From assembly GCA_028278785.1 (NCBI GenBank), contig JAPYOG010000290.1:1-38203 (forward strand): a stretch of DNA of 38,203 nucleotides, written 5' to 3'. Position 1 is the first letter of the stretch, and each line of letters begins with the position of its first letter. The position numbers and the translations under genes are program-made. Positions 29,259-36,687 of the stretch are shown piece after piece. The notes under the pieces were generated by a model. The model saw only the letters and a list, made by a program, of their open reading frames with translations. It did not search any database and was not told the DNA's origin. Source of the stretch: Candidatus Poriferisocius anaerobius (GTDB lineage Bacteria > Actinomycetota > Acidimicrobiia > Acidimicrobiales > Bin134).

Positions 29259-29343
29259 GTCGGAGTGGCGGAATTGGCAGACGCGCTAGCTTGAGGGGCT
29301 AGTGCCCAATATGGGCGTGGGGGTTCAAGTCCCCCCTCCGACA
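29259..29343 (+). tRNA. tRNA-Leu (anticodon GAG)
   Basis: The 85-nt sequence folds as a class II tRNA. The acceptor stem pairs GTCGGAG with CTCCGAC. The anticodon stem CTAGC/GCTAG encloses the loop TTGAGGG with anticodon GAG. A long variable arm (GCCC/GGGC) and a T-arm GGGGG-TTCAAGT-CCCCC follow. CCA is not encoded. It reads Leu CTC/CTT codons. The accessory-looking region of the window starts just after it. Confidence 0.95.
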
Positions 29344-29405
29344 CTGACGGGGTGGTGTTCCCGCCGCACGCATGGACCGTGCCCGAACCTCGACACCGGC
29401 GTCTG

Positions 29406-29411
29406 TAGAAT
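29406..29411 (+). promoter_or_regulatory. -10 box for leaderless cupredoxin-fusion gene
   Basis: TAGAAT, close to the consensus, lies 8 nt before ATG 29420, supporting that start over the ATG at 29372. Confidence 0.5.
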
Positions 29412-29419
29412 CCCCTGCC

Positions 29420-31108
29420 ATGGATGAGTTGCCAGTTTCTGGCCGTGGTTTTCGACTGCTGCTCGGCGCGGTCGTCTTGTTGGTTTTGGTGGTTGTCGTG
29501 CAGGCGGTCTTGTTGATCGTGCTGGCAGTTGGCGATTCGGAGGGGGAGGGTGGTTCGGCTTCCCCGTTGGGAGTGCCCCCTGCCGTTCCCCCCATTCCGG
29601 TCAGCGCAGCCGCGGTCGGCGGTGAAGCGGGCGCGCCTGAGGAAGCGGGGAATCCCGTTTCTGTGTTGTCGGGGGCGGTTCACTATGTCACCTATCTGGC
29701 CGAGCAGGGTTTTGTTCCTGAGCGCTTGGAGGTCGAGGTTGGGGAGACGGTGGTGTTTGTGAATGCGTCGGGCGCGGATTTCTGGCCGGCTTCAAATATT
29801 CATCCGACGCATGAGATTCTGCCCGCGTTCGATTCGCTGGGGCCGGTTCCGGCGGGGCAGGCATGGGAGTTCGTGTTCGATGAGGCGGGCCAGTGGCAAT
29901 ACCACGACCATCTGTACCCGCCCGAGGGCGGTGTGGTCATCGCTGTTGAGGCCGTTGCCGCCGAACCCGGCGCCGGAGAGGGGTTGGGAGAGGCTGTGGA
30001 TGGGGAGGCCGGCAGCGGCGATCTCGGCCCGCGGGGCGAGCTGGGGCCGCTGGTGATCGAGATGCCCGATGTTGAGTTCGCCGAGCTTGCCGGGGACGCG
30101 GCTGACCGCTATTCGGGGATCTATGCCGACGACGGTGAACTCGAGCGGGTCGTCGAGGAGTTCGGGCCGTCGAACGCTCTGAGGATTCTCAAAGCCATCG
30201 AGCTCGAGACCAGCGGAGACTGTCACAACCGTGCTCACGATGCCGGACGGATTGCCTATGAGCTGTTCGGACCCGCAGCGTTCGCGCTGGCGTCCCATGA
30301 GTGCCAGTCGGGCGGTTTCCACGGTGCGACCGAGGCGCTGTTCGCGAGCCGCGGCACCGCGAGCCTTGCCGAGGATGTGGCTGTTTTGTGCTCAGATGCC
30401 CCTAACCCGTTTATCCGCCACCAGTGCCTGCACGGGATCGGGCACGGGATCATGGCCTGGTCGAACTACGAGCTGCACCAGTCGCTGGAGTTGTGCGACG
30501 CGATTGCCGCATCGCTGGACCAGCAGTCCTGCTACTCGGGGGTGTTCATGGAGAACGTGGTCGGAGGGCTCAGCGGCCTCATGGGCCACACCACCGAGTA
30601 CCTGCGCCCCGACGACCCCGTCTATCCGTGCGACGTGGTGGCCGACCGGTACCGGGCCGACTGCTACTTCTACCAGACCTCTCACATGGTCCGAGTGCTC
30701 GATTACGACATGGCCGCGGTCGCCCAGACCTGCACCGAGGCCCCGGCGGGCTCGGCCTATCACTGCTTCGGGTCATACGGTCGAGATGCCGCATCCTTCG
30801 CCCAGAACGACCCCGCTGCCTCGATCGAGCACTGCAAGCACGCCCCGACCGCTGATCTGAACGCGGCATGCACGCGCGGGGCCGTGCAGAACGGCTTCTG
30901 GGAAAAGCCCGGAGCGCCGCGGGCGGTGCAGTACTGCGCGCTGTTGGACAGCGACCCCCAAAGTCATCCGGTGAGTCGGGAAGTCTGCTACCAGACCATC
31001 ACCGACAGAGCACGCGACGTCTTCGGAACAGCCGAGGAGTACGAGCAGTTCTGCGCTCAGCTACCAGCCGACCGCCACGCCGCTTGCCGCCAAACACTCG
31101 GCTTGTAG
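29420..31108 (+). CDS. Membrane-anchored cupredoxin fused to a Cys/His-rich domain of unknown function
   Basis: A 562-residue protein with one N-terminal membrane anchor (about 12-37), so the rest should be outside. Residues about 85-177 form a cupredoxin-like domain (FVPERLEVEVGETVVFVN, FWPASNIHPTHEILPAFD, WQYHDHLYP); His128, His131, His162 and His164 are candidate copper ligands. An acidic linker leads to about 300 residues rich in Cys and His: 16 cysteines and motifs CHNRAHDAGR, HECQSGGFHGATEAL, RHQCLHGIGHGIM, CYSGVFMENV and YHCFGSYGRD. Repeated HG/GHG next to Cys suggests metal or haem binding, or a disulfide-rich enzyme. I do not recognise a named family. TAGAAT lies 8 nt before the ATG. 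Confidence 0.72.
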   Translation: MDELPVSGRGFRLLLGAVVLLVLVVVVQAVLLIVLAVGDSEGEGGSASPLGVPPAVPPIPVSAAAVGGEAGAPEEAGNPVSVLSGAVHYVTYLAEQGFVPERLEVEVGETVVFVNASGADFWPASNIHPTHEILPAFDSLGPVPAGQAWEFVFDEAGQWQYHDHLYPPEGGVVIAVEAVAAEPGAGEGLGEAVDGEAGSGDLGPRGELGPLVIEMPDVEFAELAGDAADRYSGIYADDGELERVVEEFGPSNALRILKAIELETSGDCHNRAHDAGRIAYELFGPAAFALASHECQSGGFHGATEALFASRGTASLAEDVAVLCSDAPNPFIRHQCLHGIGHGIMAWSNYELHQSLELCDAIAASLDQQSCYSGVFMENVVGGLSGLMGHTTEYLRPDDPVYPCDVVADRYRADCYFYQTSHMVRVLDYDMAAVAQTCTEAPAGSAYHCFGSYGRDAASFAQNDPAASIEHCKHAPTADLNAACTRGAVQNGFWEKPGAPRAVQYCALLDSDPQSHPVSREVCYQTITDRARDVFGTAEEYEQFCAQLPADRHAACRQTLGL

Positions 31109-31167
31109 CCGATGGAGGTTTCCCGCACGGCAAGGCGGCCGTCCCTGGGCCAAGGGGGAGCCTCAGG

Positions 31168-31824
31168 TCAGGGGCCGAGGGCCGTGATGGGGGTGACCTG
31201 GACGCCGTCGGGGCGGGTATAGGCGAAGCCCAAAGCGGTGATGACCACCATGGCGACAAGCTGTTCGGCGCGGTCAGCAGCCACCTTGTCGCGCACGCGT
31301 CGCAGCGACTGGGCCGCGGCCTCGATCGCGTCGCCGCCCCCCAGCTTGACCTCTACTGCAAGCCACCTCCCGTCGGGCACCTCGACGATGGCGTCGGCTT
31401 CGGTGCCCGCAGCGTCGCGCAGCTGGAAGATGCGCCCGTCGTGGGGCTGCGCTAGGACGCGCAGATCCCTCACAACGAGTGACTCGAACAGCAGGCCGAG
31501 TGCGGACATATCGCCCATCAGCCGCTCGGCATTGGCGCCGAGAGCGGCAGCCGCTAGCGATGGATCGGCCAGATGCCACTTGGCCGACTTCCGCAACGGT
31601 GCCCGAGAACGCAGGCGGACCGACCACGCGGGCTGTTCTTCGACCACGAATATCCGCCGCAACGCGTCGAGGTAGGCGCGAACCGTGTGGCGGTGCAGCG
31701 GATCCGGCTCCGCATCCGCGCCCAGCGTGCTCATGCTGGCTTCGGTCGCAACGTTTCGCGCCAGCGACTGGAGCAACCGCTCCACACCGGCGGGACTTCG
31801 CACGGCGCCATCGCCGACGAGCAC
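31168..31824 (-). pseudogene. 3' fragment of a DUF4143 AAA ATPase gene
   Basis: The 218 codons match the C-terminal half of the widespread AAA ATPase plus DUF4143 family. Visible are the DUF4143 helical part (GVERLLQSLARNVATEASMSTLG, VRAYLDALRRIFVVEEQPAW, KWHLADPSLAAAALGA, LFESLVVRDLRVLA) and the nuclease-like end (FQLRDAAGTEADAIVEV, WLAVEVKLGGGDAIEAA). The N-terminal ATPase with Walker motifs is absent; just upstream, two in-frame stops (TAG TAG) interrupt the frame. It is therefore a truncated remnant. The residual reading frame may still be translated. Confidence 0.78.
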
Positions 31825-31939
31825 GCTCGGCTTCGAGTGCTGCTACTACATGAGCCTTCGATCCGCTCGAAAGCCTCTTCGGTCGGCGGCGGCCCCCGTG
31901 ACCAGACAGCCATCACCATTTCCGACCCCGAGGTTGAGA

Positions 31940-32223
31940 ATGCCTGTGTGAACCGGTGCAAGGCATGGCAGCGCACCAAGTACGACGGCGGCTGGGGCGC
32001 CATCACCTGGCCTGCCGAATACGGCGGCCGGGGACTGAGCGGCATCCACGACGGTATCTTCAAGGAGGAGGAGGCCAAGCGGGTGTCGGCCACCGGGGTG
32101 TTCGCGGTGGGCATCGGCATGACCGGCCCCACCATCATCGCCCACGGCACCGCCAGCCAAAAGGAGCGGTTCCTGCCCGCCATGCTCAAGGGCGAGGTGG
32201 TGTGGTGCCAGCTTTTCTCTGAG
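31940..32223 (+). pseudogene. Fragment of an acyl-CoA dehydrogenase gene
   Basis: About 95 codons match the N-terminal domain of an acyl-CoA dehydrogenase: WQRTKYDGGWGAITWPAEYGGRG, IFKEEEAKRVSATGVFAVGIGM, GPTIIAHGTASQKERFLPAMLKGEVVWCQLFSE. Similarity stops abruptly where PGAGSDLA should follow, and the first residues are also missing. It is a different subfamily from the intact gene at 24861, so it is not a local duplicate. The reading frame runs on by chance into the next fragment. Confidence 0.75.
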
Positions 32224-32286
32224 TCGGTGGCCGGGTCTTTTCTCATCCCAGCCCTCGGGTGCCTCTTCGGTGTACATGATCCCGGC

Positions 32287-32654
32287 GGTCAGAAGGTGTG
32301 CGACGCCAAGCGCCCGATGAGGATCGTCATGCGATCGGGCGTGCCCTTTGCCTTCGCCGGACTGTGGTCAGTGTGGACCGATCCCGAAGGCAACCGCATT
32401 CCGTCGCGCACCATCATCACCACCGCGGCAAACGAAGTGCTCAAGCCGATCCATCATCGGATGCCGGTTATCCTGCCGAAGAGGCGGAGGGCCTCTGGCT
32501 GGACACCCACCTCGACGACAGCGACGCGTTGGCCCAACTTCTCGAGCCATCCTCCGCCGACGCTATGGAAGCCTATGATGTATCCCGCTTGGCGAACTCG
32601 GCGTCCAACGACCTCCCCGAGGTAACCGCGCCGCTGCCTCAACTCCCCTTCTAA
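32287..32654 (+). pseudogene. Frameshifted 3' fragment of a SRAP (YedK/HMCES) gene
   Basis: SRAP proteins crosslink to abasic sites in single-stranded DNA. The fragment carries GVPFAFAGLWSVWTDPEGNRI, TIITTAANEVLKPIHHRMPVILP with the active-site His, then a loss of one base after 32477. Homology resumes in the next frame as EEAEGLWLDTHLDDSDALAQLL and VSRLANSASNDLPEV up to a stop at 32654. The N-terminus with the catalytic Cys2 is absent. It adjoins the acyl-CoA dehydrogenase fragment directly. Confidence 0.78.
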
Positions 32655-32659
32655 ACTGG

Positions 32660-32665
32660 TAGTTT
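32660..32665 (+). promoter_or_regulatory. -10 box for leaderless four-TM protein gene
   Basis: TAGTTT lies 6 nt before ATG 32672, immediately after the stop of the SRAP remnant. Confidence 0.5.
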
Positions 32666-32671
32666 GGGCCT

Positions 32672-33232
32672 ATGCGGTTGGAACGGGCTGTGGGCTATGG
32701 CGCGCTGGTCAGCACCGGCGTACTCATTGCCCACGCATTCGGCTATCTGATCGCCTATTCCAGCGCTGCCGACCGCAGCATTGCTCTGGCCGGACACGCC
32801 TACTTTGGCCCGACAGCCTGGGTGATCATCCCGCTGGCCTCGCTGCTCATCGCCGCGGTGGTGGTCCGGGCCGCAGCTCGCAGCGCGGTCGCCGGGTTCC
32901 GGCCGGGAGTGGTGTCGGCTGCTGTTATGGCCGGATTCTTCGCACTCGAGGTACTGGAGCGCGTACCCGCCGGTGAGCACCATGCCGCGTTCACCGAGCC
33001 CGGCGTGGTAGTCGGCCTGATCCTGTCGCTTCCAGTGGGATGGGTGCTGGCCAAGCTCGCCCGAAGCATCGAGCGCATTGTCGAGGCCATCGTCAACAGC
33101 TCCCGGCGCCGGTGGTCCCGCCAGGTGGTGCTGGCCGCCCTAGTCGAGGCACTGGCGGCAAACATTGGGCGGTTCTTCAGCCTGCTTCCCTCTCCCCGCG
33201 GTCCTCCCGGGCTGCGTGTTCTGACCATCTGA
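32672..33232 (+). CDS. Four-TM membrane protein, unknown function
   Basis: A 186-residue protein with four membrane segments (about 8-28, 46-68, 78-96 and 110-128) and a basic cytoplasmic C-terminus. HAFGYLIAYSS in segment 1 and ERVPAGEHHAAFTEPG in the last outer loop supply several His residues. It starts 18 bp after the SRAP remnant with its own leaderless promoter and lies 31 bp before the lipoprotein gene, so the two likely share a transcript. A role in metal handling with the lipoprotein is inferred from position only. Family not recognised. Confidence 0.65.
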   Translation: MRLERAVGYGALVSTGVLIAHAFGYLIAYSSAADRSIALAGHAYFGPTAWVIIPLASLLIAAVVVRAAARSAVAGFRPGVVSAAVMAGFFALEVLERVPAGEHHAAFTEPGVVVGLILSLPVGWVLAKLARSIERIVEAIVNSSRRRWSRQVVLAALVEALAANIGRFFSLLPSPRGPPGLRVLTI

Positions 33233-33263
33233 CCTGAACACGCCCCTAAGAGAGGAGCCCAAA

Positions 33264-34115
33264 ATGAAATCAACTCGCTATGCGCGGGGGCTGGTCGGCC
33301 TGCTGGCCATTCTCGGCTTGCTGGCCGCCGCCTGCGGCAACGACGACACTGTGGGACCGGCGCCGACGACCGACCCCACAATCGCCCCCGAGACCCCGCA
33401 ACCCACTGCCAGCCATTCTGACGAAATGGCCATGGAGGAAACCGACGACGATCACGACCGCGATCGCGGACACGACCACACCACTCTGATGGAGGTGGGC
33501 TACGAACCGGTGCCCACCATCGAGCTCAAAACCCACCTCGACCCCGCATCGGGCGTCAACCTCGAGATCATTACGACTGGCTTCACCCTGGCGCCTGAAA
33601 GAGCCTCGACCGACCCGGTCGACGGAGAAGGGCACTTCCACATCTATGTGGACGGGGTGAAGCTCAGGCGGACGTACGACCATTGGGCCCACGTCGGTCT
33701 CAAGGAGCCCGGCGACTACGAAATCCGAGTGGAGATGTCGGCTAACAACCACGCCCCGCTAGCGGTGAACGGAGAAATCCTCGATGCCACCGCCGTGGTG
33801 ACCATTACCGGTGCTGCTGAGGATTCTGAACCCATGGAGATGGAGGACAGCGTGGGTACCACCATCGAGCTAGAGGTGGTTGGCGGCAAACCGGTGGACG
33901 GGGTGCAGCGCTTCGGGGTCGACGCCGGAGACGACGTCACCATCGTCGTGAACGGCGATACCACCGACGAGCTCCACTTCCACGGCTACGACTTGGTGGT
34001 GCCCTTCGCTCCGGGACAGCCCGGCACCATCACTTTCGAGGCCAACATCCCCGGCATCTTCGAGGTGGAGACCCACCACCACGGTGATCTGGTGATGGAG
34101 CTCCAAGTGGGATGA
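33264..34115 (+). CDS. His-rich lipoprotein with cupredoxin-like C-terminal domain
   Basis: A 283-residue exported lipoprotein: N-terminal signal with a lipobox ending LLAAAC (Cys24). A low-complexity linker follows with the metal-binding-looking DDDHDRDRGHDH (61-72). A first beta domain (about 85-182) contains GHFHIYVDG and YDHWAHVGLKEPGDY. The second (about 198-283) resembles cupredoxins: DELHFHGYDLVVPFAPG, FEANIPGIFEVETHHHGDL and ELQVG. AGAGGAG lies 7 nt before the ATG. It sits between a four-TM protein and the remnant of a polytopic membrane protein. Copper or another transition metal is the likely ligand; this is inferred from the domains. Confidence 0.8.
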   Translation: MKSTRYARGLVGLLAILGLLAAACGNDDTVGPAPTTDPTIAPETPQPTASHSDEMAMEETDDDHDRDRGHDHTTLMEVGYEPVPTIELKTHLDPASGVNLEIITTGFTLAPERASTDPVDGEGHFHIYVDGVKLRRTYDHWAHVGLKEPGDYEIRVEMSANNHAPLAVNGEILDATAVVTITGAAEDSEPMEMEDSVGTTIELEVVGGKPVDGVQRFGVDAGDDVTIVVNGDTTDELHFHGYDLVVPFAPGQPGTITFEANIPGIFEVETHHHGDLVMELQVG

Positions 34116-34128
34116 TCCCGTTGCGACC

Positions 34129-34560
34129 ATGCTGAATGCCGTGCCAGCCCACGGGGTGGGGGCGCGGGGCGACTTACCCCTGCCGTTCTACCTGTTCGGC
34201 ATCGGCGCGGCTGCGGGCGCCTTTCTCAGGGTTGACTACCCTGACCCCCCGCATCGACCTGCTGGCCGTGCTGTTGGTGCTGCTGGGCGGCACCACTTTC
34301 GACTCGCTGGCCAGCAGCACCCTGTGGCCCGATCTGGTCGGCACCCCCCGAGGCTGGACCTCCACCGGCATCAACACCGCAGGAATGATCGTCGTCATTG
34401 CGATCATGGCCGCGCTCTACTACCTGGGGTCGCTGGCCGTGGGCTGGTTCACCGAGCAGCCAGCCTCCGAAGTAGCCCGGCGCTTCGCCCACTCCCTGGT
34501 ACCCACGACAACAACCACACGCCGCCTGACTCCCGCAAACCCACTCCAACAAACAGGTGA
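34129..34560 (+). pseudogene. Remnant of a polytopic membrane protein with internal deletion and frame change
   Basis: The first 30 or so codons (VPAHGVGARGDLPLPFYLFGIGAAAG) match the start of a large multi-pass actinobacterial membrane protein family that begins HG(L/V)GxxxDLPLP. At about 34213-34222 homology jumps to the next frame: APFSGLTTLTPRIDLLAVLLVLLGGTTFD, SSTLWPDLVGTPRGW and VARRFAHSLVP, which belong near the C-terminal end. By my recollection of the family, well over 200 residues are missing in the middle, and the part after HSLVP is replaced by unrelated Thr-rich sequence. Neither frame makes a full protein. The intact gene probably worked with the lipoprotein 13 bp upstream. Confidence 0.65.
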
Positions 34561-34689
34561 CACATCATCACCGGACGAAGTTCACAGCGAGCCGCGAGTC
34601 TCACGTCGTAACCGATCAGGCTGCGGCCCAAATGGATAAGGCAGTCGCTCTCGTTTTAGACCATCAGTGACATGTTGCGGGCTTCGCCA

Positions 34690-36093
34690 CTATCCAACCT
34701 GGTGTGTGGGGACCCGTAAACCTTCTGGGTCCGCGGTCTGGCGGGTTGTTTCGGAGGTTCTCCACTCTTCGGCCAGGGCCTCGGCGTGGAACTCGGTGAT
34801 GATGTTCGCCAAGCCCATCCCGGGGAGGGCTTCGCGGAACTCGCCGGGGGTTATGTAGAAGAACTCGCGGCGCAGGTTGACGAGGTTGACGCGCTTGTCA
34901 GCGAAGTGGCGGTGGAGCCTGGTTTCGAGATCGACGGCGTCCTCGGCGAATACGAGGGCGTGGAGGTCGTAGCCGAAGGGCACCGAGGCGTCGCCCAGCT
35001 CCTTGACGCGGTCCATCGGTTCGAGGCGTCTCGTCATGCCGATCTTGACCATCCGCTCGCCGAATGAGCCGATGTTGGAGATGACGTACACGTATCCTGC
35101 CCTGATGTTGGCCGCCCGGTAGTCCACGGTCTCGATGGCGCTGTCGAGTTCCTGGAGCTGGACTTCGAGCGCGGCGATGTCCTCGGCGCTGCCGCTGGAA
35201 GCGCGCAGTGAGGCGAGAGTCTGCTGGTAGTGGGCCTGCTCCTTGCGGAGGCGCTCGCGCTCGGCTTCGATCTCCTTGCGGGCTTTGGCCTCTTCTCTGA
35301 GCCGGGACCGTTCCTCTTTGGCCGCCTCTTTCTCCTCTTCCTTCTTGGCGAGCCAGTCGGCGACCAGTTCGAGTTCGAGGCGGCGCGTTCTGTGGTAGTC
35401 GGCCGCAATGGAGATCTCCATGGGCTGAGCGCCGAGCCGGTCGATGATGCGTCGCGACTGGTCGATCTTGTCGAGGGCGGCGTCGAGGCGGAAGGGGCGC
35501 ATCTTGTCCACGAGGGCGGCGGCCTCGCTGTTGTAGGCGCGCAGCAGCAGCTTGGATGTGTCATTTATCATCTTGCGGCCCTTGGCGGCGCTGTTGTTGA
35601 CATGCCACTCGGCGGACGTGGTCGTGACTGCCGTCTTCTCCTTGACCATCTCCTTCATGCGCGCCCGAATGGCCTTGAGCCGGTCGGCGTAAGCTGCGGC
35701 GTCCTCAAGGGCGTGCCGGTACTGGTACACGCCGACCTCCTGGAGCATGACCGTGTCCTCGGTGGCGATCACCTCCTCTCGCAGCTCTGCAAGATACTCG
35801 CCCGCCTCGACAGCCTCGGTCCGCGCTCGGGCGGCCTCTGCCTCGGCCTGTACTCTGGCGGCGTCGGCCTCGGCCTTTGCGGCAGTGAGCTGGTCGATGA
35901 GCTCGCTCATCTCGTCCACGGTGGCTTGCAGGCCCTGGGGAGTCGCCAGCTCGGCGAGCTGGGAGACGGCGGTGTGGAGCTGCTCGATGTCGGCGAGCAT
36001 CTTCTTGCGCCCGCCGAGCCGCGGGTAGTCGCGCGTCCGCACGGTGTCCAGAACATTGGCGATGCGGGGACCCCGAGGGGCAGCGTCGGTCAT
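34690..36093 (-). CDS. DUF4041 and T5orf172 (GIY-YIG-like) domain protein
   Basis: A 467-residue soluble protein. A coiled coil (about 60-115, AAKAEADAARVQAEAEAARA) precedes a DUF4041-like region (about 100-240). A long charged coiled coil follows (245-295). The end (333-420) is a T5orf172 domain related to GIY-YIG nucleases: GYVYVISN, MVKIGMTRRLEPMDRVKEL, EDAVDLETRLHRHF and NLRREFF. The pair DUF4041-T5orf172 is typical of phage and mobile-element proteins of unknown role. ATG 36093 is chosen because TAGCAT lies 8 nt upstream and the residues before it look non-coding. Length appears complete. Nuclease activity or a defence role is possible but unproven. Confidence 0.85.
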   Translation of the reverse strand: MTDAAPRGPRIANVLDTVRTRDYPRLGGRKKMLADIEQLHTAVSQLAELATPQGLQATVDEMSELIDQLTAAKAEADAARVQAEAEAARARTEAVEAGEYLAELREEVIATEDTVMLQEVGVYQYRHALEDAAAYADRLKAIRARMKEMVKEKTAVTTTSAEWHVNNSAAKGRKMINDTSKLLLRAYNSEAAALVDKMRPFRLDAALDKIDQSRRIIDRLGAQPMEISIAADYHRTRRLELELVADWLAKKEEEKEAAKEERSRLREEAKARKEIEAERERLRKEQAHYQQTLASLRASSGSAEDIAALEVQLQELDSAIETVDYRAANIRAGYVYVISNIGSFGERMVKIGMTRRLEPMDRVKELGDASVPFGYDLHALVFAEDAVDLETRLHRHFADKRVNLVNLRREFFYITPGEFREALPGMGLANIITEFHAEALAEEWRTSETTRQTADPEGLRVPTHQVG

Positions 36094-36101
36094 GGCCGGG
36101 T

Positions 36102-36107
36102 ATGCTA
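36102..36107 (-). promoter_or_regulatory. -10 box for leaderless DUF4041 gene
   Basis: TAGCAT on the minus strand lies 8 nt before ATG 36093 and decides the start of the DUF4041 protein. Confidence 0.5.
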
Positions 36108-36211
36108 TCGCCCTCGCCGGTTTGCAGTCCATTGTCACACCCCAATTCAACGCACAGAGCTCCGCATGGGAACGCCGTGGACCATGTAGTAAACGGAGGC
36201 CAGGCTCAGTA

Positions 36212-36568
36212 GGTTGGGAGCTGAATGTCGAATGTGCCAACCAAGAATGTTCTAACCCAGGCTCTTTGGACCCAGGCAGGGAATCAGCGATCCACATCGT
36301 TCGTCATGTCTCTGGGTGGGCATGCGTAAATCGTCAGCCGTTGGATGCGAAAAGTCTCCATGGCTTCTCGGGTGCTCCGGTCGTGGTCAATTCATCGCCG
36401 TCGAACAACTGGTGGATCGTCGGGATGGTAACGGGCTACATAGACACACAAGAGAAGAAAGGAGTATCCAAGTCCCATAATCGGATCAACATTTTCTTCA
36501 ACGCGGGATTTACCGTATGCATACAAGCAAGCAGAATCGTTCAAGCCATTAGAAGCGAAACTGACTGA
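36212..36568 (+). pseudogene. 3' remnant of a trypsin-like peptidase gene
   Basis: About 118 codons, of which the later part resembles the C-terminal half of a serine-protease fold. HGFSGAPVVV carries a GxSGxP-type active-site Ser, followed by WWIVGMVTGYID and NAGFTVCIQASRIVQAI. The domain with the catalytic His and Asp is missing and no credible start is present. Base composition is AT-richer than the left of the window, as in the RDD gene that follows. It is called a fragment; the family match is tentative. Confidence 0.5.
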
Positions 36569-36687
36569 TCCCACACGGCTCAAAATGCGCTTCACAGACC
36601 CAATGGCCACGATGCACAACAGCCCCGCTTGTTTGCGCGGGACGGTGAGATGGGTGCATTTGCTTCTATGGAGTTTGTCAACAGGTC

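Noticed and set aside
29259-29343. An attachment-site duplicate of the tRNA-Leu 3' end within the window
   Set aside because: I looked for the T-arm sequence GGTTCAAGTCCCCCC downstream and saw no second copy up to 38203.
29420-29900. A nitrous-oxide reductase or cytochrome oxidase subunit II assignment for the cupredoxin domain
   Set aside because: The CuA motif with two Cys is absent, and the domain has HPTH and YHDH instead.
36044-36211. Upstream extension of the peptidase remnant to ATG 36044
   Set aside because: This part is antisense to the start of the DUF4041 gene and shows no protein-like similarity.
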